Below are positions 1 to 5,681 of a stretch of 7,149 nt of DNA, in pieces (within the stretch, counting starts at the first letter, position 1; each line of letters begins with the position of its first letter). Origin of the DNA: Micrococcales bacterium UBA7472 (lineage in GTDB: Bacteria > Actinomycetota > Actinomycetes > Actinomycetales > Microbacteriaceae); NCBI GenBank assembly GCA_002478545.1, contig DLOY01000029.1:1-7149 (forward strand). Direction: 5' to 3'. The notes beneath the pieces are model-generated. The model searched no databases. It had not been told where the DNA came from and saw only the letters and a list, made by a program, of their open reading frames with translations. A program made the position numbers and the translations under genes.

Positions 1-297
1 GACGAGCTACTGCAGATTGTCGACCTGTTCGTTGCCAGACTGCAGCGTCGTTTGGACGAGCGCGATCTGAAGCTGACCCTGACCACAGTGGCCAAGGAGC
101 GACTAATCGAACTCGGCTACGAACCCGCGTTGGGTGCAAGGCCACTTCGCCGCGTGGTTCAGCGCGAGATCGAGGATGCCATCTCCGAGCGAATCTTGAC
201 CGGCTCTATCGGCAGCGCGCAAGACATCTTGGTTGACTTCATCAACGGTGAGTTCACCTTCGTTGCAAACTCGCGAGAAATCGAGTCAGTCGCTTAG
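1..297 (+). CDS. clpC: ClpC-type Clp ATPase, C-terminal end (5' truncated by window)
   Basis: The reading frame is open from base 1 to a TAG at 295-297, giving the last 98 residues of a larger protein. It carries the hallmark of the C-terminal subdomain of the second AAA+ module in Clp/Hsp100 ATPases: a GYEPALGARPLRR stretch followed by an amphipathic helix (residues about 36-63 of the fragment) and a short beta-rich tail. In the family this part packs the hexamer, which unfolds substrates and feeds them to ClpP in the cytoplasm. An internal TTG at 52 is not the true start, because the frame continues upstream with family-like sequence. ClpC rather than ClpB is preferred because ClpC is the essential Clp ATPase of actinobacteria and the tail is short, but the fragment alone cannot exclude ClpB. 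The next gene starts on this stop codon. Confidence 0.85.
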   Translation, partial: DELLQIVDLFVARLQRRLDERDLKLTLTTVAKERLIELGYEPALGARPLRRVVQREIEDAISERILTGSIGSAQDILVDFINGEFTFVANSREIESVA

Positions 298-803
298 TGA
301 CCGAAGTTCAAAGCTATCGAGTCCTCAAAGCCCACAAGGGCTTTGAGGTTCGGGAGTATGACCCTCACACCTTGGTCACGACCTGGCAATCCGGGGATCT
401 TGGCTCTTCCGCGTACAGCGCGTTCGGCTACCTTGCTTCCTTCATTGGCGGAAACAACCAAAATCGGCAGCCAATCGCGATGACGGCTCCGGTGGTTCAA
501 CGGGAATCGGGATCTGGTTTTGAAGTGTCATTCGTCATGCCAGCCGGCATGAGCAATGTCCCTGCGCCAACTTCAAATGCTTTGAGAATTGAGCAGTTCG
601 GCAGAGCAACTTTCGCCGCAATTACCTTCGCTGGCTTTGCGAGGGAGTCACTGTTCCGAGCAAAAGAGCGAAAGCTTAGGGAGCTACTTGTCGAGCAAGG
701 GTATCGGGCAATTGGCCAACCCAGATTCGCTCGCTACAACGGCCCTTGGACTCCCGGGCCACTGCGTCGGAACGAAGTGCTATTAGAAATTGAATCGGCT
801 TAG
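297..803 (+). CDS. SOUL heme-binding family protein
   Basis: This 168-residue protein matches the SOUL/HBP family, whose eukaryotic members bind heme or tetrapyrroles and whose bacterial roles are poorly defined. Seen here: an N-terminal YRVLKAHKGFEVREYDP stretch (residues 7-23), the family signature PIAMTAPV (59-66), a segment reading EVSFVMPAGM, and the conserved C-terminal YNGPWTPGPLRRNEVLLEI (147-165). There is no signal peptide or membrane segment, so it is probably cytoplasmic. The start is GTG at 297-299, sharing its G with the TAG of the Clp gene; that 1-base overlap, and the lack of any clear Shine-Dalgarno or -10 box at the start, suggests expression by translational coupling to clpC. 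Heme binding is inferred from family membership; no heme ligand can be assigned by eye. Confidence 0.85.
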   Translation: MTEVQSYRVLKAHKGFEVREYDPHTLVTTWQSGDLGSSAYSAFGYLASFIGGNNQNRQPIAMTAPVVQRESGSGFEVSFVMPAGMSNVPAPTSNALRIEQFGRATFAAITFAGFARESLFRAKERKLRELLVEQGYRAIGQPRFARYNGPWTPGPLRRNEVLLEIESA

Positions 804-812
804 CGCCATAAT
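783..812 (+). promoter_or_regulatory. Candidate promoter of the GNAT/NAGS gene (leaderless type)
   Basis: CATAAT at 807-812 lies exactly six bases before the ATG at 819. This is a near match to the TANNNT-N6-start pattern seen at several other genes in the window. The only -35-like hexamer is a poor TTAGAA at 783-788 with an 18-base spacer. No Shine-Dalgarno sequence is visible in the 15-base gap after the SOUL stop codon, which favours leaderless initiation, but read-through from clpC is also possible. Confidence 0.45.
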
Positions 813-818
813 TTAGCA

Positions 819-1313
819 ATGCTCAAGATTCGACCTGCCCGGACCACTGACGTCCGAGCGATAACAGCGATTGCGGCTCCATTGGTCGAAAAGCGAATTC
901 TGCTTGGTAAAGAGCTCGTTGAGCTATATGAATCAATTCAAGAATTTATAGTCGCCGAACAAGACGGTGAAGTAGTTGGTTTCGGTGCTCTTCACGTGAT
1001 GTGGGAGGACTTGGCGGAAGTTAGAACCCTTGCCGTTCGCGAGAGCCTCAAGGGCCAGGGTGTCGGTAAGAAGATTCTTGGGGAGCTTTTGGACAAGGCC
1101 AAAGAACTGGGCATCCACCGAGTCTTTTGCCTAACTTTCGAGGTGGCGTTCTTCGAGTCACAGGGCTTCCAGGTCATCTCTGACATTCCCGTCGACGCTG
1201 AAACCTACGCCGAGCTGGTTCGTTCGAACGATGAGGGTGTGGCAGAGTTCTTGGATCTTGCCAGGGTGAAGCAGAATACTCTCGGAAACTCAAGAATGCT
1301 CCGTTACATCTAG
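819..1313 (+). CDS. argA: Amino-acid N-acetyltransferase (short GNAT-type N-acetylglutamate synthase)
   Basis: This 164-residue single-domain GNAT enzyme resembles the short actinobacterial N-acetylglutamate synthases (M. tuberculosis Rv2747 type), which acetylate glutamate with acetyl-CoA as the first step of arginine synthesis. Visible features are an N-terminal IRPARTTDVRAI strand-helix (residues 4-15), the characteristic GALHVMWEDLAEVRTLAV core (56-73), the acetyl-CoA pyrophosphate loop KGQGVGKKI (78-86), a FFESQGF segment, and the subfamily-specific tail EFLDLARVKQNTLGNSRML. It lacks the N-terminal kinase-like domain of classical ArgA, as expected for this short form. ATG at 819 is chosen because it follows the previous stop by 15 bases and starts the fold correctly. 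Substrate identity is inferred from the subfamily; the GNAT fold itself is clear. Confidence 0.82.
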   Translation: MLKIRPARTTDVRAITAIAAPLVEKRILLGKELVELYESIQEFIVAEQDGEVVGFGALHVMWEDLAEVRTLAVRESLKGQGVGKKILGELLDKAKELGIHRVFCLTFEVAFFESQGFQVISDIPVDAETYAELVRSNDEGVAEFLDLARVKQNTLGNSRMLRYI

Positions 1314-1320
1314 TTAGATA
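1314..1320 (+). promoter_or_regulatory. Possible -10 box before the membrane-anchored protein gene
   Basis: The only bases between the NAGS stop and the next ATG (1326) are 12 nt that contain TTAGAT (six bases before the ATG) or TAGATA (five bases before it). No Shine-Dalgarno sequence fits in the gap. The position agrees with the leaderless pattern elsewhere in the window, but the hexamer is imperfect and no -35 box is recognisable. Confidence 0.3.
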
Positions 1321-1325
1321 GTCCC

Positions 1326-1928
1326 ATGGCCCCTACTCAACAGCAGATTTATGCCCGTCGTCGCGCTCTATTGTTGCTGGTTTTGGTCGTAGTTGGCGTG
1401 TTGGTTTGGAATGCATTTTCCGGCGGTTCCCAACCCCAGCAGGCCGGGCCAACCAGCGCTGCTTCAGTCTCTGCGACAGCCTCGACACCGGCAAGCGAAA
1501 TTGTCGATTGTCAACCGGGTGTGGTCGAGGTCTTTGCTCGAATCGGAGACAAGGATGGCGAGAAGAGCTCATTCGCCTCGGGTGAGAAGCCATACCTTTG
1601 GTATGACATCACTAACACCGGCCCGGTCGATTGCAATTTCAACGTCGGATCTCGGGTGACCTTCTTCACAATCACTTCTGGTGACGAGACCTATTACTCT
1701 TCCCGAGACTGCGATAGAAGTGCCGATCAGGATTTAGTAACCGTCCTAAAGGCAAACTCAACCATCAGTAGCTCTCGAGAGGGAGCGATCTGGGAGCGCG
1801 TCAGATCATCTGGAACTGGTTGTGGAGCGGAGCAGGAGCCTGTGCCATCAGGGGGCGCCTCATACTTTTTGAAGGTAGAGGTAAACGGGGTTTATTCCGA
1901 GAACCCGGTCCAATTCCTGCTTAACTGA
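1326..1928 (+). CDS. Membrane-anchored extracytoplasmic protein of unknown function, four cysteines
   Basis: I do not recognise this 200-residue protein. It has a short basic N-terminus with YARRR (residues 9-13), one strongly hydrophobic helix (14-31), then a low-complexity Ser/Ala/Thr/Pro linker (32-57) typical of an extracytoplasmic stalk, and a compact domain from about 58 to 200. The positive-inside rule predicts a cytoplasmic N-terminus and an external C-terminal domain. The domain is rich in predicted beta strands, includes an ITNTG turn (95-99), and has exactly four cysteines (C62, C103, C129, C166), suggesting two disulfides outside the membrane. No lipobox or sortase motif is seen. 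The general look (DITNTG, paired Cys) recalls beta-sandwich secreted domains such as DUF4232, but I cannot claim membership. Its last 8 bp overlap the end of radA on the opposite strand. Confidence 0.8.
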   Translation: MAPTQQQIYARRRALLLLVLVVVGVLVWNAFSGGSQPQQAGPTSAASVSATASTPASEIVDCQPGVVEVFARIGDKDGEKSSFASGEKPYLWYDITNTGPVDCNFNVGSRVTFFTITSGDETYYSSRDCDRSADQDLVTVLKANSTISSSREGAIWERVRSSGTGCGAEQEPVPSGGASYFLKVEVNGVYSENPVQFLLN

Positions 1929-3228
1929 GTGCCTTAGACAACGCCTTGGAGAGTTGATCTCCTTGGGCACTAACTACTTGGTCATGACCCAATCTCACTG
2001 CTTCAGCGTGACGCTGTTTGGAATTTGAAACCGCCCTAATCTCACCTGCCAGCGAGATTTCACCGAAGGCTGCGACTTTAGAACCAACTGGCTTATCTGT
2101 GACAGCGGAAGCAATCGCAACGGCAATAGCCAGATCTGCCGCCGGTTCGAGAATTCGCATGCCGCCAACAGTCGAAACATAAACGTCTTTGTCAATCAGG
2201 CTGATGCCTGCCCTGCGCTCAAGAACAGCCAAGAGCATCGCAACTCGAGAGGCATCAACGCCGTTGGTCACCCGTCTTGGTTGCGGTGAATTGGTGCGGA
2301 CCACTAGAGCCTGAATCTCAGCAATCAGTGCCCGCTTACCCTCCACTGTTACGGTCACGCAGGTCCCAGAAACCTGGTTCTTGGATCCTGAAATAAAGAG
2401 CTTGGATGGATCTGGAACCTCAACAATCCCTTCGCCAGTCATTTCAAAGCAGCCAACTTCGTCGGTCGGGCCGAATCGGTTCTTTAGGGTCCTGACAAAC
2501 CTCAACGAGGTCTGGCGGTCACCCTCAAACTGACAAACAACGTCAACTAGATGCTCGAGAGTTCTCGGGCCTGCAATTGAACCGTCTTTAGTGACATGGC
2601 CGACAAGCAGGAGTGGAGTTGATGATTGCTTAGCAAGCCGAATCAGGTTTGCCGCAACCTCTCGAACCTGAGCTGGCATGCCAGGTGCTCCGTCGACATC
2701 TGCAGAGGAAACAGTCTGAACTGAGTCCACGATCAACAGGTCGGGCTTTAGCGCTTCGAACTGCCCCATCACCGTCGCAAGATCTGTTTCGCTCGCCAGG
2801 TATAAGTTCTCGCTGAGGCCGCCGGTTCGCTCCGCTCTGAGTCGAACCTGTGATGCCGATTCCTCCGCTGAGACATACAAGACTTTTGCGCCTGACTTTG
2901 CTGCCTTAGCGCCAACCTCCAAAAGCAGAGTGGACTTTCCCACACCTGGTTCACCGGAAAGGAGGATTGCTGCCCCAGCAACCAGACCGCCGCCAAGCAC
3001 TCGGTCAAACTCACCAACTCCGGTTGGTTTGTGTGAGGCGGATACCTGCTCGACCTCGGTTATGGGTTTGGCAAGTTGGTTTTGGGTGAGCCTTGCGGCC
3101 TTCACTTCCTGAACGGAGTTGGTTTCCTCTAAGGTGCCCCAGGCTTGGCATTCACCACAGCGACCAACCCACTTGACGGTGGTCCAGCCACACTCGGCGC
3201 ATCGGAAGTCGCTCTTTGTTTTTGCCAT
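1921..3228 (-). CDS. radA: DNA repair protein RadA (Sms)
   Basis: This 435-residue protein is bacterial RadA, a RecA-like ATPase and helicase that processes branched recombination intermediates in the cytoplasm. Domains in order: an N-terminal C4 zinc finger (C10, C13, C24, C27), a RecA-like ATPase with Walker A GEPGVGKST (92-100) and Walker B LLIVDSVQT (164-172), the RadA-specific KNRFG motif (249-253), and a C-terminal Lon-like domain (about 280-430) with a VYVSTVGG segment. All diagnostic residues are present. It is slightly shorter than the roughly 460-residue E. coli protein and ends in a repetitive LSKALSKALS tail. The ATG at 3226-3228 (minus) is supported by starting just ahead of the zinc finger and by a -10 box six bases upstream. 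It is divergent from the CPBP gene and converges on the gene ending at 1928. Confidence 0.97.
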   Translation of the reverse strand: MAKTKSDFRCAECGWTTVKWVGRCGECQAWGTLEETNSVQEVKAARLTQNQLAKPITEVEQVSASHKPTGVGEFDRVLGGGLVAGAAILLSGEPGVGKSTLLLEVGAKAAKSGAKVLYVSAEESASQVRLRAERTGGLSENLYLASETDLATVMGQFEALKPDLLIVDSVQTVSSADVDGAPGMPAQVREVAANLIRLAKQSSTPLLLVGHVTKDGSIAGPRTLEHLVDVVCQFEGDRQTSLRFVRTLKNRFGPTDEVGCFEMTGEGIVEVPDPSKLFISGSKNQVSGTCVTVTVEGKRALIAEIQALVVRTNSPQPRRVTNGVDASRVAMLLAVLERRAGISLIDKDVYVSTVGGMRILEPAADLAIAVAIASAVTDKPVGSKVAAFGEISLAGEIRAVSNSKQRHAEAVRLGHDQVVSAQGDQLSKALSKALS

Positions 3229-3234
3229 CCAACA

Positions 3235-3262
3235 AAACTACCTCTTGCTGCCGACATCTAAA
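3235..3262 (-). promoter_or_regulatory. radA promoter, leaderless geometry
   Basis: On the minus strand, TAGTTT (plus-strand 3235-3240) ends exactly six bases before the radA ATG at 3228, which would place transcription initiation on the start codon. TTTAGA (plus 3257-3262) is a plausible -35 box with a 16-base spacer. No Shine-Dalgarno sequence precedes radA. The -35 element overlaps the candidate -10 of the divergent CPBP gene. Confidence 0.6.
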
Positions 3263-3264
3263 CT
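3259..3264 (+). promoter_or_regulatory. Candidate -10 box of the CPBP protease gene
   Basis: TAAACT at 3259-3264 is a good actinobacterial -10 hexamer. It predicts transcription starting near 3271 and a short leader of about 17 nt containing the Shine-Dalgarno sequence at 3278-3283. No convincing -35 box is visible. The same hexamer is the proposed -10 of the bS22 gene. Confidence 0.45.
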
Positions 3265-3277
3265 TTTGCCCACACCT

Positions 3278-3283
3278 AAGGAG
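3278..3283 (+). promoter_or_regulatory. Ribosome binding site deciding the CPBP gene start
   Basis: AAGGAG lies four bases before ATG 3288. It fixes this ATG as the start in preference to the in-frame ATG at 3216, which lies inside the radA coding region and has no such signal. Confidence 0.75.
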
Positions 3284-3287
3284 CGAG

Positions 3288-4004
3288 ATGTTCAAAAGCC
3301 ATCGCCAAGAAATCTGGCTCGTATTGCTTCTGTCATTAGGTGCAAGTGCCATTTACTCGACCCTGAGCCTGGTGAGAAAGCTAATCAGCCCAGAAGGGCT
3401 TGCCGGCAGCACCACAACCATCAACCGACCCGTGGTTGAGACGCCTTGGCTTGATTTGATTTACCAAATAGTTGGCATCGGTCTTGCTTTGGTTCCTGTA
3501 CTGCTCGCCCTGTATTTTTTGCGACAGGACCAGATTTCCATTGGCCTAATTCCAAGTTTCAGGGATTTCGGCATTGGAGTTTTGATCGCAGGCTCAATAG
3601 GTATCCCGGGAGTCGGGCTTTATTTCTTGGCTTTGGAGCTCGGGTTGACATCGCGAGTTGTGCCGAGTTCTCTTGGTGACTTCGTATGGACTATCCCAAT
3701 CCTGCTGCTGGCAGCACTTCGGTCAGGATTGCAGGAGGAGGTTATTGTGGTGGGCTTTTTGCTCAGCAAGCTAAAGCTCATCAAACCAAAGCTATCGGTC
3801 GTATTGCTAGTGCTTGTTTCCGCGGCCATTCGTGCGAGCTATCACAGCTATCAGGGGTTCTCAGCGGTGCTCGGGAACTTTGTAATGGGAGTTGTTTTTG
3901 CCTGGTTGTTTTTGAAGACCCAGCGGGTTGCACCGCTGGTGGTTGCGCACACATTGATGAACTCTGTGGTTTTTATCGGCTATCCACTTCTCGGCTCAGC
4001 CTAG
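3288..4004 (+). CDS. CPBP family intramembrane metalloprotease-like protein
   Basis: A 238-residue polytopic membrane protein with about six to seven hydrophobic helices (roughly residues 9-30, 58-77, 92-115, 130-147, 165-180, 200-213 and 218-235). It shows the CPBP/Abi family motifs: paired glutamates E150-E151, a motif-2 histidine in RASYHSYQG (H186), and HTLMN (H221...N225). CPBP proteins are related to Rce1 CAAX proteases; bacterial members include proteases and factors for bacteriocin self-immunity. The oddity is in motif 1, normally EExxxR: here the residue at the arginine position is V155 (EEVIVVG). I recall the EE-hydrophobic-VG form in an actinobacterial subgroup, so it may be lineage-specific rather than a lesion. 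The upstream in-frame ATG at 3216 is rejected because it lies within radA. Its stop codon forms part of the proC -10 box. Confidence 0.83.
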   Translation: MFKSHRQEIWLVLLLSLGASAIYSTLSLVRKLISPEGLAGSTTTINRPVVETPWLDLIYQIVGIGLALVPVLLALYFLRQDQISIGLIPSFRDFGIGVLIAGSIGIPGVGLYFLALELGLTSRVVPSSLGDFVWTIPILLLAALRSGLQEEVIVVGFLLSKLKLIKPKLSVVLLVLVSAAIRASYHSYQGFSAVLGNFVMGVVFAWLFLKTQRVAPLVVAHTLMNSVVFIGYPLLGSA

Positions 4005-4007
4005 GAT
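4002..4007 (+). promoter_or_regulatory. proC -10 box overlapping the upstream stop codon
   Basis: TAGGAT at 4002-4007 begins with the TAG stop of the CPBP gene and ends exactly six bases before the proC GTG at 4014. No usable Shine-Dalgarno sequence exists (only AAGG directly abutting the GTG). The arrangement predicts a leaderless proC mRNA. A -35 box is not recognisable. Confidence 0.5.
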
Positions 4008-4013
4008 TCAAGG

Positions 4014-4835
4014 GTGGAGAAACTTCGTATCGCCTTTTTAGGCTCAGGTTCAATGGGTGGCGCAATCTTGTCGGGCCTTATCGAGGCCGGGTATCCCAAA
4101 GAGCTGATTTCAGCGACTACCAGAAGCGAAGATAGTGCTGTTGCCTGGCGTGAGAGGGGCATTTCTGCGCTATCGGTAGAGACCACTGAAGACGCGAATT
4201 CGCTGATTGCAGGCGATGCAGATCTAATTGTTTTGGGTGTTAAGCCAAAGCAGATTGTTGATCTTTTGCGAGAGCTCTCTGGTGAGGTCGGTAAAAACGC
4301 AGTGATCATCTCGCTAGCTGCCGGCATTGAGTTGGAGACGATGGCCGGTGCTATCGACAATCCAAACTTGATTCGCACTATGCCGAACACCCCCGCACTG
4401 GTTGGAAAAGCAGTGACTGGAATCGCTCCTGCAATTTCGGCTTCACAAGATGCCATTGATGCCACTGTCACTTTGTTTGAGGCTGTCGGCACCGCGATTG
4501 TCGTCCCCGAGGACAAAATCAACGCGCTCAGTGCAATTTCTGGTTCTGGTCCCGCTTGGATCTTCTACTTCATCGAGCAATGGGAAAAGATCGCTCTCGA
4601 GCAGGGCTTTTCGGAAGAAGATGCAAAGAAGTTAGTACGCGGCACCTTTGATGGGTCAATCGATTTGTTGGCCCAGTCAGACGAGGAGCCGGCCCAGCTT
4701 AGGAGAAATGTCACATCCCCCGGCGGCACCACCGAGCGCATCATTGCCACCTTCGAAGAGAGCAATTTGAAGGCCATTTTTGCTAAGGGCTTAGCCGCTG
4801 CGGTAGCGCGGGCTGAGGAATTAGCCGGTAAGTGA
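4014..4835 (+). CDS. proC: Pyrroline-5-carboxylate reductase
   Basis: This 273-residue protein is ProC, which reduces 1-pyrroline-5-carboxylate to proline with NAD(P)H, the last step of proline synthesis, in the cytoplasm. It shows a Rossmann nucleotide-binding loop FLGSGSMGGAI (residues 8-18), a VLGVKPKQ segment after the central strands, RTMPNTP (121-127), SGSGPAW (176-182) and the family signature RRNVTSPGGTTE (230-241). The usual Tyr of SGSGPAY is Trp182 here, a conservative aromatic change. Length is typical of the family. The GTG start at 4014 begins nine bases after the previous stop and gives the expected short N-terminus before the Rossmann loop. It is followed 15 bases later by the ArsR-type gene. 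Confidence 0.96.
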   Translation: MEKLRIAFLGSGSMGGAILSGLIEAGYPKELISATTRSEDSAVAWRERGISALSVETTEDANSLIAGDADLIVLGVKPKQIVDLLRELSGEVGKNAVIISLAAGIELETMAGAIDNPNLIRTMPNTPALVGKAVTGIAPAISASQDAIDATVTLFEAVGTAIVVPEDKINALSAISGSGPAWIFYFIEQWEKIALEQGFSEEDAKKLVRGTFDGSIDLLAQSDEEPAQLRRNVTSPGGTTERIIATFEESNLKAIFAKGLAAAVARAEELAGK

Positions 4836-4838
4836 GAG

Positions 4839-4844
4839 TAGGGT
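4839..4844 (+). promoter_or_regulatory. -10 box of the ArsR-type regulator gene
   Basis: TAGGGT at 4839-4844 lies exactly six bases before ATG 4851 in the 15-base gap after proC. A purine run (GAGAG, 4834-4838) also precedes it but is too far from the ATG to act as a standard Shine-Dalgarno sequence. The geometry supports a leaderless mRNA, though co-transcription with proC is also possible. Confidence 0.5.
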
Positions 4845-4850
4845 AAAAAC

Positions 4851-5453
4851 ATGGCAGACATTTTTGAAGCAATCGCTGACCCAACTAGACGTCTTCTACT
4901 GGAGACCCTGCTTGGTTCGCACCTGGCCGGCGGCTCGGGAGAGCTAACCGTGAGCGAGATTGTTGAGCAGACCAAGCTGGGTCAGCCAACCGTCTCCAAG
5001 CACCTAAAGACGCTGCGTGAAGTTGGATTGGTCGACGTTCGCGAAGAGGGTCAGAAGCGCTTCTACTCTGTGACTCCAGAGCCACTCGAGGAAATCGAAG
5101 ACTGGATGATCAACTTCCTGTCGCTTGGGTTTGATCCAGATGAGGAAGAGGGCGACCCGCTAGCCGAAAACCTCTCCGAGGTCGGAGCCAGGGTTGGCCA
5201 TTGGTTGACTGAAAAGTCAGGCTGGCTATCCGAGCAACTCAAACAAAAGCTCGAAGAAGTTGACATTGATGCCGACCCTAAGGAGCTCGGCAAGAGACTG
5301 GGCCGCAAACTAGCTGAGGCCAAGGTTGAGGCGGAGAAGTCTGCCAAGGACTTTGAAAAGATCGCTCGTCAAAAGGTTGAAGAGGTCGTGGACGAGGTCA
5401 AGCAGGAGACCAACAACTTCGTCGCTGAGGTGAAGAGCAAGGTCAAGAAGTAG
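4851..5453 (+). CDS. ArsR-type winged-helix regulator with a long charged helical C-terminal tail
   Basis: The first 80 or so residues are a clear ArsR-fold winged helix: IFEAIADPTRRLLLETLL (residues 4-21), an HTH with LTVSEIVEQTKLGQPTVSKHLKTL (32-55, recognition helix around 45-55) and a wing EEGQKRFYSV (65-74). ArsR family members bind DNA as dimers and usually repress. There is no cysteine in the whole protein, so the classic CxC metal site is absent. The remaining residues (about 95-200) are unusual: acidic at first, then a Lys/Glu/Ala/Val-rich amphipathic stretch (about 125-200) that should form long helices or a coiled coil, ending in a basic VKSKVKK. Typical ArsR proteins are about 100-120 residues, so the tail nearly doubles the length. 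It sits where other actinobacteria have a different small HTH gene between proC and bS22. Target and signal are unknown. Confidence 0.85.
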   Translation: MADIFEAIADPTRRLLLETLLGSHLAGGSGELTVSEIVEQTKLGQPTVSKHLKTLREVGLVDVREEGQKRFYSVTPEPLEEIEDWMINFLSLGFDPDEEEGDPLAENLSEVGARVGHWLTEKSGWLSEQLKQKLEEVDIDADPKELGKRLGRKLAEAKVEAEKSAKDFEKIARQKVEEVVDEVKQETNNFVAEVKSKVKK

Positions 5454-5465
5454 TTATTTGCTTCT

Positions 5466-5486
5466 GATCCAACGTTGGTTGGATTT
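5466..5486 (+). terminator. Weak hairpin downstream of the ArsR-type gene
   Basis: ATCCAAC (5467-5473) and GTTGGAT (5478-5484) form a 7-bp stem around a four-base GTTG loop, 13 bases after the ArsR stop codon. Only three T residues (5484-5486) follow, so this is a poor intrinsic terminator. It could instead protect the mRNA 3' end or bind a regulator, since the core CCAACGTTGG (5469-5478) is a perfect 10-bp DNA palindrome. Confidence 0.35.
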
Positions 5487-5497
5487 CGCCTCCGAGG

Positions 5498-5526
5498 TTG
5501 AGTGCTTGGGTACTAAGGGCTAAACT
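5498..5526 (+). promoter_or_regulatory. bS22 promoter
   Basis: TTGAGT (5498-5503) and TAAACT (5521-5526) form a well-spaced promoter with a 17-base spacer. Transcription should begin near 5532-5533, giving a leader of about 40 nt before the GTG at 5572. This gene therefore differs from the leaderless neighbours by having a real 5' leader and a Shine-Dalgarno sequence. Confidence 0.65.
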
Positions 5527-5534
5527 TCTGAGGT

Positions 5535-5548
5535 TGCCCATTCGGGCA
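5535..5548 (+). other. Hairpin at the 5' end of the bS22 leader
   Basis: TGCCC (5535-5539) and GGGCA (5544-5548) pair around an ATTC loop; flanking GG (5532-5533) and CC (5549-5550) could extend the stem across a bulged T. It would fall within the first bases of the predicted transcript. It could stabilise the mRNA 5' end or be a target for feedback control by a ribosomal protein; neither role is shown by sequence alone. Confidence 0.4.
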
Positions 5549-5562
5549 CCCAAAAGCTTTGT

Positions 5563-5566
5563 GAGG
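5563..5566 (+). promoter_or_regulatory. Ribosome binding site of the bS22 gene
   Basis: GAGG at 5563-5566 lies five bases before the GTG at 5572 and supports this start over the internal ATG at 5605, which would remove the conserved basic N-terminus. Confidence 0.6.
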
Positions 5567-5571
5567 TTTCT

Positions 5572-5670
5572 GTGGGTTCAATTATCAAGAAGCGCCGTAA
5601 GCGTATGTCTAAGAAGAAGCACCGCAAGCTGCTTCGTAAGACTCGCCACCAGCGTCGCAATAAGAAGTAA
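5572..5670 (+). CDS. Small ribosomal protein bS22 (AURKAIP1/COX24 domain)
   Basis: A 32-residue, extremely basic protein starting at GTG: it begins MGSIIKKRRKRMSKKKHRK and ends in RRNKK. This is nearly identical, from memory, to the actinobacterial small protein found in mycobacterial ribosome structures and named bS22, which belongs to the AURKAIP1/COX24 family and sits near the decoding centre of the 30S subunit. About half of the residues are Lys or Arg, with no acidic residue, as expected for an rRNA-binding peptide. The gene has its own promoter, a Shine-Dalgarno sequence and a strong terminator. It is too short for default gene callers and is easily missed. Its position downstream of proC and an HTH gene matches the order I recall in M. 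tuberculosis (Rv0500 to Rv0500B). Confidence 0.92.
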   Translation: MGSIIKKRRKRMSKKKHRKLLRKTRHQRRNKK

Positions 5671-5681
5671 ATCTTCAAAAC

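Noticed and set aside
3216..3287. In-frame N-terminal extension of the CPBP protein beginning at ATG 3216
   Set aside because: It lies across the radA start codon on the other strand, has no Shine-Dalgarno sequence, and adds a non-family Cys/His-rich leader; ATG 3288 has AAGGAG just upstream.
3119..3439. 106-codon plus-strand frame covering the radA 5' end and the CPBP 5' end
   Set aside because: Overlaps two confident genes and includes the divergent promoter region; no domain is visible.
4001..4522. 173-codon open frame on the minus strand opposite proC
   Set aside because: Composition is dominated by Ser/Ala/Ile/Pro as expected from the complement of proC codons; proC is unambiguous and no family is recognisable on the minus strand.
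4565..4975. 136-codon minus-strand frame spanning the proC/ArsR junction
   Set aside because: Antisense shadow of two well-supported genes; Ser-rich composition and no recognisable domain.
5063..5347. 94-codon minus-strand Ser-rich frame opposite the ArsR-type gene
   Set aside because: The Ser/Pro-rich sequence is what the reverse complement of Glu/Ala/Leu-rich codons yields; there are no start signals.
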